This document shows, in pieces, positions 12,134 through 22,444 of a DNA stretch of 64,000 bases. The stretch's first letter is position 1, and each line of letters starts with the position of its first letter. Under the pieces are notes generated by a model. The model did not search any database. It was not told where the DNA came from and saw only the letters and a list, made by a program, of their open reading frames with translations. The position numbers and the translations under genes are program-made. The DNA is from Augochlora pura (taxonomy: Eukaryota > Arthropoda > Insecta > Hymenoptera > Halictidae): NCBI RefSeq assembly GCF_028453695.1, contig NC_135779.1:4960001-5024000 (forward strand), read 5' to 3'.

Positions 12134-13164
12134 TCAACACTGGAGCTGCTTGCACTGGACGCCGATCTCCGTGCACCTGCACTCCAGACAGGGTCCGGAT
12201 AGCTCGGTGATGATCCTGCCGACCCGGTACATCCTCCCGTAAATATTACATCCGGCCAGCTTGAGCAGACTGGCTACTGAAACCGGGATCTCGTTCTCAA
12301 GGATCTTCGAGGGGGGTGTGCCGGTTTCCGTGATCGGCCCTCGGCTGTCCTCCGTCGACCTCGAGCTCGACTGTGTCGTGGACCTGCTGCTGGTCGTGGT
12401 TGTGGAAGCTTCCGTGGAGCTTTCGGTGGAAGCTTCGTTGTTGCTCGAGAATAGTAGATCGAGGACACTGTCCAGAGAGAAGATGGGCTCTTCTGGTTCA
12501 GGGGTAGCTTCTGGGATCTTCGCGGTGCTGGGGTGGACCTTGGTGTCCCCTACCTGCGACGAGTCCTCTGACTCTGCTAGAGCCTCGTCGCTCTTTGAAG
12601 TGTTCGATTTAATAAGCTCGAGGCTAGGGTTAGGATCGCTGGCATTCTTAGGCCGATCCTCGGGTTGCTTAGTAGACTGTTCCATGACGGGTGCACCGAT
12701 CTTATCGTGATCGAGTCTCTCGGCGGACACTTTCCCCGACTCGCTGTCTTTCGAATAACCATCCGAGGCAGGCTCCTTCGCGTGATTGTCCTGGCTGACG
12801 ACGTACTTGGTCCCCCCCGCCGGCCTCTCTCCCCCGTCCTCCGGTCTGTAGTCGTACGGAGGACGGACCAGTGTCAGCTTGTCTATGTAGTCGAAGCCGA
12901 ACGACTGCTGCAGCTGGTTCGAGCCCTGGCTCTGCAGAGGATTTAGGGTCGTGCTGCTGCTGCTGCTGCTGCTCGGTCTCGGCGTGGTGATTCCGTGCTC
13001 CACCAGGTACGGCAGCATGTCCTCGATCAACGATGGCAGATCAGGGGCTGGCTCGGTCTTGATCACGTCACGGAATGGGTCCGGCGATACTATCGGCTGG
13101 TGGAGCGACGGCGCTGTCGCGTCCGCACGGTCCAACACCAGCGTCGGGGACTCGTCCGCCTCCA
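12134..13164 (-). CDS. Tnc: Tenectin-like gene, terminal exon: second Ser/Thr-rich region and truncated VWC5
   Basis: The last and largest exon, 343 residues and a TGA stop, starts after a tttcag acceptor in phase 1 (Val-Glu-Ala-Asp). Features in order: a hydrophobic segment LPSLIEDMLPYLVEHGI; a run of seven Ser coded by an AGC repeat; an acidic, Ser/Pro/Lys-rich middle with NAS and NTS sequons; FSLDSVLDLLF; a mucin-like Ser/Thr block; then the C-terminus GCNIYGRMYRVGRIITEL ending CLECRCTEIGVQC and LQC. The final module has only C1-C6 of the ten VWC cysteines, and the frame after the stop shows no CC-x-C remainder. The protein therefore ends in a half VWC. The long frame on the opposite strand (12261-12710) is a shadow. 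Confidence 0.88.
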
Positions 13165-13465
13165 CTGAAAGAGTCGGGGAATGGTTATTTAGGACATACG
13201 AGATCTTGGATAATTCTTCTCGTCTATTTTAGAAATTTGATTTTATGATTTATTCAAAAATAGACCGTCAAAGGAGTGAATTGAGTAGTTAAATGTTGAG
13301 CCTGTTTTTTATGATAGGGGAGAGGGCGTTTCTGAAGGAAGCGTTTTGTTCGAGGAGGCAAGGTTTATGGTAAGACATTTTTCATAGTCGTATTTTTAGG
13401 ATTACTTTTTGATGTCAATGTCGTCGGATGTTCTTTTATCGTACAGTTTTCAAATAAATTAGAAT

Positions 13466-13645
13466 TTAACCCTTTGCACTCTCAGTGCCACATTCTGATT
13501 TGCTTTCTTCAGAGAAACGTACATTTCTCAAAAACTTGCGCTATAATAAATTAATTCCCCATACTAGGTAATAAACTTTAATGTCTAGTGATATACTAGA
13601 ATCACAATGCCCCCTGAGAAAAGACAACAGCGCACAAAGGGTTAA
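13466..13645. mobile_element. TTAA-flanked MITE, copy 3, in the last intron of the tenectin-like gene
   Basis: A 180-base element between ttaaccctttgcactctcag and the right end gcgcacaaagggttaa. The termini are inverted repeats of about 14 bases beginning CCCTTTGC, flanked by TTAA. It lies inside the 694-base intron between the VWC4 exon and the terminal exon, and makes up a quarter of it. Confidence 0.72.
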
Positions 13646-13858
13646 GTAGAATCTAAATAAAACCTCGCAGCTCCTGAAACAAAGCACCCCTTCGTCTTAT
13701 CATTTCGCGAACTGTCATATATAAAATATAAATATCATATATGAAATCTAAATATTCTATATAAAATATAAATGTTATAAATCAATGTAGATTGTTGTTT
13801 AATAAGCTTCTTCGCGCGTAATCGATCGTTTCGCGGCGGATCAGTCGTTTTACGGTAC

Positions 13859-14044
13859 CGCAGACGATTTTTCCGCAGCAGGTCTTGTCGGTGTTGATCC
13901 GCCGGCAGCCGATCTTCAAAGGAGGACACTTCTCCGAGGAGCACACCACTTCGCCGTAGTAGCACATGCAGATCACGCAGACGCTGCTGCTGGGCAAAAT
14001 TTCGCCGTGACGGTGCTCCATGTTCTCGAAGAGGCAGTTGCTGA
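13859..14044 (-). CDS. Tnc: Tenectin-like gene, exon with VWC domain 4
   Basis: A symmetric 1-1 exon of 62 residues with a full ten-cysteine VWC: SNCLFENMEHRHGEI at the start, the CVICMC core, EVVCSSEKC, IGC, then KTCCGKIVC. The acceptor is cccccag/tcagc. A second possible acceptor, cagtcag four bases on, would break phase. The donor tgcg/gtaccg sits directly after the tenth Cys and leaves phase 1. The better-looking gtaaaa six bases further would be phase 0 and could not join the last exon. The module stands apart from VWC1-3, separated by about 420 residues of mucin-like sequence. Confidence 0.85.
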
Positions 14045-14443
14045 CTGGGGGTTTTCGTGAAACAGAAAACAGTGTCTCGTCGAGCCGAAAGTCGAGAATG
14101 ATTCCCGGAAGAAAATAGAACCGGAATATCATGCATGGTAGACGAACACGTAACGGTGTAATATCAAAATGCGAGCCGTGTGTAACATGCGAATGTGATG
14201 CGCGGGAACGGTGCAACGCGGTGCCATCGTTGCAACGAAATGCGCGAAAGACGCGGCGAACGTTAGCGTCGGTTTACGTTGCAGTAAATTGAGGTGTTTG
14301 CCGAGTTATGTCGCGATAGGTGTAACGCGGATGCTGATTTGTATTGTACCAAGTGGAGCACATTTTGATTAAATCGATAGCTTTTGAAGAAAAGATATAC
14401 AGTTTTATATACTCACTTAAAAATCTGATATTTCATATGCACC

Positions 14444-14445
<2 letters not shown>

Positions 14446-14485
<40 letters not shown>
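14446..14485. repeat. (GA)n microsatellite, intronic
   Basis: About 20 uninterrupted GA units in the intron 5' of VWC4. Read on the coding strand it is a (CT)n pyrimidine tract, but it sits about 400 bases from the acceptor, so it is not the branch-site tract itself. Confidence 0.95.
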
Positions 14486-14486
<1 letters not shown>

Positions 14487-14548
14487 AGAGTCGGAGAAAA
14501 TGTTTCGATAGGCTTGTGAAAAAAAAGAAATAAAGGAAGATCCGTTAC

Positions 14549-14677
14549 CGTCACTTTTACGATGAGGATTCGTGATTGGCGCGGGAACCACGGTGACGCC
14601 GGTTCCAATTTCCAGATTCAAATCGGTGGAATGATAAGGGGCGTCGAAATACGGCGGCTCGCGCGGCACGAAACCAC
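14549..14677 (-). CDS. Tnc: Tenectin-like gene, short spacer exon before VWC4
   Basis: This exon encodes 43 residues, phase 1 at both ends: GGFVPREPPYFDAPYHSTD followed by a Leu/Val/Thr stretch and PAPITNPHRKSDG. The acceptor is tcgcaag. Two donors fit the same phase: acg/gtaacg, giving the end at 14549, and atc/gtaaaa, ending at 14561 and dropping four residues (KSDG or similar). I prefer the former because the base before GT is G. No cysteines are present. The peptide joins directly to VSNC of VWC4. The reading frame continuing past this exon into a (CT)n tract is intronic. Confidence 0.72.
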
Positions 14678-16669
14678 CTTGCGACAGAAAGATTGTTTCA
14701 GCAAGAAACCGACTGTGTTTCGGAGCTATTAACAGTAATGAACTGAACGCAATTTTGTTTAGTAAATTTATATTCTTTTATTTCTTATATTTTTTATATT
14801 TCTTGTATTCTTTATATTTCTTGTATTTATTATAATGTGACATACTTTCAAATGTACTGTAATATGTTTTGAAAATGTACTATAATATGCTTTAAAATAT
14901 ACTGAAATATACTTTAAAATACATACATATTGTAATATGATTTAAAGTACACTAAAATATACTTTAAAATATGCTATAGCATACTTTAAAATATTCTGAA
15001 ATATACTTTAAAATATACTGTATTATACTTTAAAATATACTATAATGTACTTCAAAATATACAGTGACAAAATATTCCTTTCGTTAACCATAAAACGAGT
15101 CCTAAATCCTGTCGCAACCTATGCTCGCTCCAAAACGAGCACCGTTCCACCACTTGCCGTTAATCGTAAACGCGCGCACCGGCAAATTGTTCGTACATTT
15201 GTTGAGCAGGAGAGCGCACTGGTTACGAAATCAGGCACACGATCATCTCCACAGGTCCGGGGGACACGGGAACGCGACGCGAGAACATTTCAAAAAAAAA
15301 TCCAACAGCGGTATAATTCATAAATTAGATAAATCTACGGGATTCCGCAGTGGAATAAAAAAAAAGAGAGAGAGAGAGAGAGGAGGAGGAACTGTCAGGC
15401 TCGTCGCGACGGATTCGCGGCGCGCAACCACCGGTGGCGGTGTACAGTTTCGCGAAATGAATGCGCGTCAGCGTCACGCCGATCGCCTGCGACTCGAAAT
15501 TTTATAACGTCAGCCCCGCGATACGCGTCCGTGTCAAAAACGCGACTGGTGTCCGCGGGCAACAGCTGGGACCTTTCCAATTTTGCGAAATGAATTTCCG
15601 CAAACTGGTCGTTGGCGGAGAGAGGAGCGCGGCAAAAACAAAGACAAAAACGAGAGGGAGGGGGGGCGGGGAAAGGGTCGACATTAATCGTCGGAACGCT
15701 CAACGATGGAATGGAAATAAGGAAACGGATTCGGTCACAAATGTACGAACAATAATTGTTCCAACATTTTAACGCTTGTTAAATGGGGTATTAATTAAAG
15801 TACGCTACTTAAATAACGCTGAAGTTATTATAAAAAAATCATAGATCGATTTTGGAAAGTTGATGGTAAAAGCGCGCTCGAAATAATTTATAAAACAATT
15901 TGTTTAAGTGAATAAACTCTTTCATATTCGAGAAATATCGAATAACGAATGGCAACTGCAGTTTTTTTTTATTATGTCTTACAATAAGAAAGATTCTTTT
16001 AAAAAAATTTCGTGAAACGGTGTCAAAGTAGATTCTTTGCCCTTTAAAATGAGCTCAGGTAGAATATTCTACGATTTCGTTGCGCGACGTTACAGGAGTG
16101 CAAAGTCCTATAACACGTACGAGGCCGATGACGCAACCGTTGCGTCACACGACGCTTCTCTCGAGTGTGCAAAAACTGGTGCGAGTTTTTGATCGATGCC
16201 AAGATTGCAATAAAGAATATAAATTTACCAGTAAATACTGTCGACAAATAGGAACTGTAATACGTTATACAGGGTGTTCCAAATAAAACAGTGAGAAGCT
16301 ATTTTCTGAAATTATCATTAAAATGGCGTATAAGACAAAATTTTATGGCAATGTTATCGCAAACTTATGGCACATTTATAGCAAATTTATAGAAAATTTA
16401 TGGCACGTTTACAACAAATTTATGGCAATGTTATTCACCAATATTAAATCCATATTAAAAATTGATACTAGCCAAATTATTATCCCAACACGATTTATTT
16501 TTTAAAGAAAATTAACAGCTTCGCCGCGTTCGCTCAACCGTCGTAACTCTTAATTTGGCATAAGCCGCGCAAACGTCGCGTTAGCGAAGGCGCTAACGGC
16601 TTCGCCAGGGAAAAGGACGCCGCGGTACTTTCCGCCTTTCCAACCTTCGTTCCTGAAGGTAGAACCTAC
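14678..16669 (-). other. Intron of the tenectin-like gene with a 22-bp minisatellite
   Basis: The intron is 1,992 bases. From about 14838 to 15066 it holds around ten copies of a 22-base AT-rich unit such as atactttaaaatatactgta plus two bases. A (GA)n tract lies at 15364-15382. Open frames in 15.0-15.8 kb overlap on both strands and show no domain, so I take them as chance. Confidence 0.7.
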
Positions 16670-16848
16670 CTTCGGTCTCGACGGGCGGGCTAAATCTGTT
16701 TTCCTGAGTGGCGATATCGTAAAATCCAGAAGTGTCAGTCGGTCGCAATTCCAGAGGCACGACCACCGAGCCGGAAGGATATCCGGTGACAGGCGACGGA
16801 ACTGTCTTGTCTTTCACCAGCGCGTCCGCCGCCACGAACGGAATTATC
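16670..16848 (-). CDS. Tnc: Tenectin-like gene, Pro/Val-rich spacer exon
   Basis: This exon encodes about 60 residues (phase 2 in, phase 1 out), including IIPFVAADALVKDKTV, a Pro/Ser/Gly segment and the tail RFSPPVETEG. The donor gaag/gtaggt is strong; the acceptor (cacgtag) has a weak pyrimidine tract. The unusual phase 2 start matches the phase 2 end of the preceding exon exactly. There are no cysteines and few Ser/Thr, so it is a linker rather than a classic mucin block. Confidence 0.78.
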
Positions 16849-16980
16849 CTACGTGAAACGCGGAATCACCATCCATCCTCTTATTTTCCTGCGAACCGCG
16901 TCTCTCTGCGCCGAGAGATCCGCCCCAGCCGTTCACTTACGTATGCGCCGTTTGCGCGGATGGGACGGATGGATGATGGA

Positions 16981-16989
16981 TGGAGGGAC

Positions 16990-17021
<32 letters not shown>

Positions 17022-17500
17022 CGCGCGAGAGAGAAATAATGAGCAAGAGAAAAATAGCAAAAGAGACAGGGAGAAAGAAAAAGAGAAAAATATCAAGAAA
17101 TAGAGACAGAGGGAAAGAGAGAGAGACAGAAATGGTGAGCGAGAGAGAAATAATGAGACTGAGAGAGAAATAGCAAGTGAGAAAAAGAGACGAAAATAAT
17201 TAACGAGAGGGAAGGACAAAGAAAGAAATAGCACGAAAGAGAAAAAGAAAAATCGTAACAGAGACAAAGAGAAAAAGAAAGAAAGAAATAGCAAGAAAGA
17301 GAGAGACGGGGAGAGAGGGGGGGGAGAAATAACGAGCGAGAGAGAAAGAAAGAAATAGCGAGCAAAAAAGAGAGAAATAGCAAACAACAGAAAGGGAAAA
17401 ATAGCGAAGAACAAAGAGAAAAAAATAGCGGAAAACAGACAGAGAAATAGCAAAGAAGGGGAGAGAGGGAGAAGCGCAGAGATAGAGGGGAGAAATTTTG
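16981..17500. repeat. Long purine tract on the plus strand, intronic
   Basis: About 520 bases almost free of pyrimidines apart from single T and C, built from GAGA and recurring gagaaatagc motifs. It lies in the 1.7 kb intron between the two spacer exons. On the transcribed RNA it is a pyrimidine tract. Long mirror-like purine tracts can form triplex DNA. The Phe/Leu/Ser-rich 190-residue frame on the minus strand is a product of this composition. Confidence 0.85.
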
Positions 17501-18591
17501 GGGGTTGATAAAGGCGTCGAGAGGAACGAAGGACTCTCCGGTGAAATAAATTCTTTCGCGTAGCCGCGCGCGCGGCCGCTTGTTTGCCTTCCGCCGGAAT
17601 TATAGGGGATGAAGAGTTTCGAGTGTCCTGGCGGGGGCCAAGATTTAGGGGTGTTTTCGACGGGGGACTCGTTTCTCCAGGAAAATAATTTTTTATGAGA
17701 TGCCAGCGGACTGATTGCGGGGACTATATATATACATATATATATAGGGTTGCCAGTGACACCGGTCGAGGACGAGGGATGGAACTCGGCTGCGGAGGGT
17801 TTTAGCCGGGCAAGGAGTGTTCTCGACGAGGGACTTCTCCCGGGTTACAAAGGACGAGAGCCTTGTCCCATCCCGCCCTTTTTGTATGGGAATTTATGAT
17901 TTTCTGTACACAGCGCGTTAGGGAAATGGCAGTGAATTATTTAGCAGGCTGCGGATGTTTATGTGTTTGCCGCTTGCTGAACGTTTAATGGTGGACAATG
18001 TCGAATTGCATTATCTCGGGCATTCTTTGGAGAAATTATTTGCTAGAGGCTACTGTAAATGTACTTGAATGTGTACAGTTTAGTATAGAACTAGATTTTA
18101 TGTAATAATTTGTATGTTTCAAACATTTTTGTTTTTAAAACTAGTTCTTTTAGAAATTTCTGTGTATAATTTCGAACAGAACAAAATGAAACAGTTTTGC
18201 ATAATCGATGCTGAAAAAAGAACAAAAAGAAAATTCTAACTAAATTACTGCTTCCTAAAATCGATGCAAATAATATTTATCGCACATATTACTGTGAAAC
18301 TATATACAGCTAAATCTTTTCATTTAACACCTACCCTCTGCGTATTAGAAACTTTAATTTTTCAATCTTCTTTATTTAAGCTGAAAATCCGCAAGTTCGT
18401 TGTTGCTCGAAAATATAAACGCGCTACGAGAACATTAAAATATTATTTAGCACCGTCTACCCTATCTTTGCTCCAAAGGATGTACATATGGAGCCTCCGG
18501 AGGTCTCCCCTACTAGAGCATCCCGGATCATACATGATTCACGGATCTCCGTGCGTTCGGAGTCACGCAGAGGGGTTGGTATTTACCTTAC

Positions 18592-18863
18592 CTGACATTC
18601 GGTAGCGACGGCGGCAGCGTCGGCTCGCTGTAATCGTAAACGTAGTCGACCCCCTTGTCCTTCGGGGTGATGTTCAGTATGGCCTCGACGTCCGGCGGTA
18701 TTGACCTAATCGGGTTTACCGTGACACCCTGAATATGACCCACCGAGACGTTCGTTTCCACGGTGACGTTCATCACCAGAATGTCGTCCGGCATTAGCAC
18801 GGTGGATGACGGTTTGTTGACCGTTCCTTTGCCTATGGACTGGGTCGACTCGGCCGGCTCCAT
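18592..18863 (-). CDS. Tnc: Tenectin-like gene, N-glycosylated spacer exon
   Basis: This exon encodes about 90 residues, starting MEPAESTQSIGKGTV immediately after a gattag acceptor (phase 0) and ending at the near-perfect donor gtcag/gtaagg in phase 2. The Met is internal, because the frame joins the preceding exon. There are three N-glycosylation sequons (NVT, NVS, NIT), Val/Pro-rich segments and a tyrosine-containing acidic stretch (GVDYVYDYSEP). No cysteines are present. The phase 2 end matches only the next exon, whose acceptor leaves a single G to finish an Arg codon. This is good evidence that the two are joined. Confidence 0.8.
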
Positions 18864-19947
18864 CTAATCGCAACAGGTACCCACCACCACTGTTAATTTC
18901 CCTGACAGCGGAACGCCGTTCCGCCATCCGTGGCACTGATTCACGCTCGTATCGATCCCTCGCCGGTTTCAATTATAGATACTGTTTATTCGCGAGCATC
19001 CTTCAAAGATCACTACAGAAATTGACAGCGCGACGCGAGCGCCGCTCGCGACGATTCGCAATCCCGGGTTCGATCAAAGTGATCTCCGTTCGCGATTCAT
19101 TTATTATCGAAACTAGACAAATTTGTCAAACATCAAAATATGAAATATTCTCTTGCAAATCGAAAAAGTTGATTTACAATTCTTTGTGTAATTTTATTTG
19201 TTCGTGTTAAATCTTTGAGAGGAAAAACTGCTTCGGACGACAAAATTGCTACGAATATTCATGATTAATAAATTCTCTCCTGTGAAATTTGTATCGACAG
19301 AATCTTTCAACGATTTTATCCGAATAATCTAGTTATCACCGCTCTTTCGTGTCATGTTTTCTTGGCGCAAATTCGCGACGAAAATCGAAGCGAAATCTCG
19401 TCGAAAAATCAACACCGACCGCTGCGAGTCAATAATTAATCAGACGAATGGAACACCCGTCCAATTACCGCGTAGAATTTTCCAAATATTTTTTCGTTTT
19501 CAAATAAAATCCTTCCCGCCCCCCCCGGTCTAACGGCTAACATATTTCGTCCGGTATTTGCTAACTAACTAACTGGAGATAGAAAAAAATGAGGCGAACG
19601 AGAGGACCGGACACATCTACCGGGTAGATTTTGATCAATGATCGACGAATGAATTCTTTTCACGTTAATTCGTACCTGCTCGTATTTTTTCAAAGGTATA
19701 TTCCCCGAATCCTGCTTTCGACCGGTGAAACAGGCCGCGCGAAGAACTAAAAATTTCGTTTTCGTGCAGATCAATCGGATGACGATGTTTAATCAAGCCC
19801 GCTCGCAACTTTTATTCACCCAAAAATCACTCGTTTCATTTTCGAAACTCTGAAAGCCTCGCGCGTGATTTTAAGCGAATTACGCGGAACGTGATTGAAT
19901 GATGGCTGTTAATTTGTCGAGAGAAACGGAATGTTTCGACGAATTCT

Positions 19948-20206
19948 TTAACTCTTTTAGTGCCGGATATGGATGGGTATAGTCGTTCGCGTAAGTTGCG
20001 AAAAGCGCCAGCGACGATACATCGTTGCGCATTCTATTCGCATTGCTGGAGAATTCTAGCTCAAAATATATTTATAAAATATATAAAATATTTATAAATA
20101 TAAATAATAATATTTATAAAACACTGTAAATGATTTAATTTAATTGCGAGAGAATTATGAGCTTTTCCCCAGACACCTATTTTTCCACCGACACTAAAAG
20201 AGTTAA
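19948..20206. mobile_element. TTAA-flanked MITE, copy 4 (variant termini), intronic
   Basis: A 259-base element with the best-matching ends of all copies: ttaactcttttagtgccgg at the left, and the right end reversed is ttaactcttttagtgtcgg (18 of 19 identical). The termini begin CTC rather than CCC, so it is a distinct subfamily or a relative. The interior contains ATATTTATAAAAT-type AT-rich repeats. It lies in the intron between the Thr-rich exon and the N-glycosylated exon. Confidence 0.7.
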
Positions 20207-20388
20207 ATCAGCCGAGAAAAATTCGAAATTTAAAGATAAAATCGATTCGGTTTAGAATTGTAAAAACGAGTGAAGCATTTTCCCGTAACAACTGTAGCCT
20301 GTCCATGTTGCTGTGTACGTCCAAATTGGCTGTTTTGCAATTCACTTAGCCGCAAATGATATTTCAACGGGCATGCTAGCAGGCTCAC

Positions 20389-20742
20389 CGTGGCGTTCCC
20401 GTGCTCGAGCTCCTCTTTGAACGCGGCGCTCGTCGCGTTCGAGTGGATCGTGTCCCTACTCCACAGAGTCACGTTTATTCTCCTCCAGTCCTCCGTCGCC
20501 GTATCGTTTCCGGTCGCTTCCGGTAACAGAGTTGTCGATTCCGTCGCCGCGTCCGCCACGGACGAGAGATCCTCGATCACGGTGATCGTCGATCCCTCGG
20601 CGACGCTCGTCGAGAACGTCGTCGTCACCGCCGCCGTCGTCTTCGTCGTCGTCGTCGTCGTTGTCGGGTCGTTCGACGGATCCTCGTCCTCTTTACTGGG
20701 CAACGTCGACTCCAAGGTCGTCGATTCGACGCTCGTTGTCGA
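20389..20742 (-). CDS. Tnc: Tenectin-like gene, Thr-rich mucin exon 2
   Basis: This exon encodes 118 residues of mucin-type sequence: a Ser/Thr-rich start (STTSVESTTLEST), an acidic patch (KEDEDPSND), a run of seven Thr and further Thr/Ser clusters, then sequons NDT, NVT, NAT and NAT near the end. It is phase 0 at both ends. The donor acg/gtgagc is strong. The acceptor chosen is attgcag at 20743-20745. An alternative aag 30 bases upstream (exon starting 20772) is also in phase 0 and would add ten residues. The poly-Thr run is coded by ACG/ACA repeats, so its length is likely polymorphic. The long open frame on the opposite strand here is a shadow. Confidence 0.8.
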
Positions 20743-22204
20743 CTGCAATGCGACGATTGCGTGTGGAACATGCTTTTCGGTGACGGAAAATATTTCTACC
20801 ATGGGCGTCGAAAAACAGTCGAGAAACCGAAGCGCAGGAAATTTAAACAATAAAGATAACATTTCACGTCTTTTGATAAAAATTGGTGATAGATTAGCCG
20901 TGGATTTTTATGCAAAATCCAAGCTTTTTAGTTGCAAAATTAGCAGTTTTTAGCAGCCTTGCATAGTTTAGTACAGTGCAGGTATCGACGTTATCAAGTG
21001 CTTTCAATTTCTCCGCTGTTTCCAATTGCAAATATTGCTATTTTTTCACTTCGATTAACCTATCGTACTCTTTGACAATGTTAGAATATTCTGGAAACGT
21101 GTAAAAGTTTTTTTATTTATTCTTTAAGAAAAATCGTAGGCTAATCGTTTCTATAAAATCCTGCAGTCAGTAAGTTGTTCAATTAAATTAACAAATTAGA
21201 GCAACGTTCACCTGTTTCTAAGGAACAGATTTTTTTAGGACTGTTAACAAATGATAGTGAATCAAGATAAAGTTAAAAATTTCTTTGTGGTTAAATATTA
21301 ACTATATTATCTGTGCCCACAGTTTTAGAAACTGAAGACTATTCTAACTCGGATAGTCTTTCCAAATTAGGCTACCATGTATTTTTAACAATTTAGCTGC
21401 AACGATATATTTTTAACGTAAACTCTGTTATACATTTTATCGATCACACTACGTATACTTCTTCTGACAATTATCCTAGAATTATCCTAAAATGTGCAAA
21501 ATTATAGAATATATTTCACAGAGGTTTCAACCTAAACCATAGAAGAAATATTTATATCGCAACATATAAAATCACCATTTCCTTATAACATTAACAGGTC
21601 GAGCTTATAAAACTTCTCCGCAGCGATTCGTTAGCTCCTCCTCGCCGACGAAGCCCTCTTCCATACAATGAGAACCGAAAATACATTTCTCGGTTCGAAC
21701 GTCACCGCGACGGAGTCGCGATTGTTCCCGCACACGTGACGGGCGCGTTCCTCGCGTGGGAAACGAAAGCACCGGGTGCACATGACGAATAAAAGTAAAC
21801 ATATCAAACCAATAAAACTGTCCGGCTTGAATATTTTCGCGATCGCGGATAGAGAGCGGGGTGGGCAAGAGTAAAATTTCTCGAACAAAATTGAGACCGT
21901 ATAAAAACAGGCCATCCGGTTCGCGGAACGAGCATTTCCGCGGGGCAAAACCGGCACTACGCAATTTCTGGTCTCATTTTTACGGTTTCGCGCATCTTCC
22001 TGGTTTTACGATGGTTGTAACGACGTCCGCGAATAAAAATCCGCCGCGAGTAAACATCGCAAATTAAATGTTACCGAATGGTCGGAAACGGAACAAGATC
22101 CTCGAGGATGTCTCGGCTTCGAGAGGCTCGGATTTCGCGGAAAGGCAGCGAGAAAGAGGTGAGAGTAAGTCGTTCGACGTTTTCCCGACCATGGGGGGGA
22201 TTAC

Positions 22205-22444
22205 CTCTTCAGGGGTGGCCGGCGTCGTCGTGGCGAATTCCGGGCTGGATTTCACGTAGTCCACCGTCTCGACCAGAATCTCGTTGTCCATGATGTCGGT
22301 CTCGAACGTGGACGGCCAGGACGTGGAGTCGGTCGGGGCCGACGACGATTCCTCGCGCACCGTCGTGCTCGAATCGATCCTTTCCTCGACCACTCGATGC
22401 CCTCGTCCCTCCACCGGCGGGCTCGTTATTTGCTCCGCTATCGG
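22205..22444 (-). CDS. Tnc: Tenectin-like gene, mucin-like exon 1
   Basis: An 80-codon exon, phase 0 at both ends, beginning PIAEQITSPPVEGRG directly after a tgcgtag acceptor and ending TTPATPEE at the good donor gaagag/gtaatc. The composition is rich in Ser, Thr, Pro, Glu and Asp, with no cysteines. This fits an O-glycosylated extracellular spacer. A stop codon lies in frame in the acceptor itself, so the exon cannot extend further 5'. Because the exon is a multiple of three and phase 0 to 0, skipping it would keep the frame, so it could be a cassette exon. Confidence 0.78.

Noticed and set aside
12261..12710. Plus-strand frame of 149 residues
   Set aside because: Exact antisense of the terminal tenectin-like exon, so a shadow.
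16881..17453. 190-residue minus-strand frame rich in Phe, Leu and Ser, resembling a membrane protein
   Set aside because: It is the translation of the purine tract's complement (CT-rich DNA). There is no start context, no domain, and it lies inside an intron.
20390..20953. Plus-strand 187-residue frame rich in Val and Ser
   Set aside because: Antisense of the Thr-rich mucin exon; poly-Val arises from the ACN threonine repeat.
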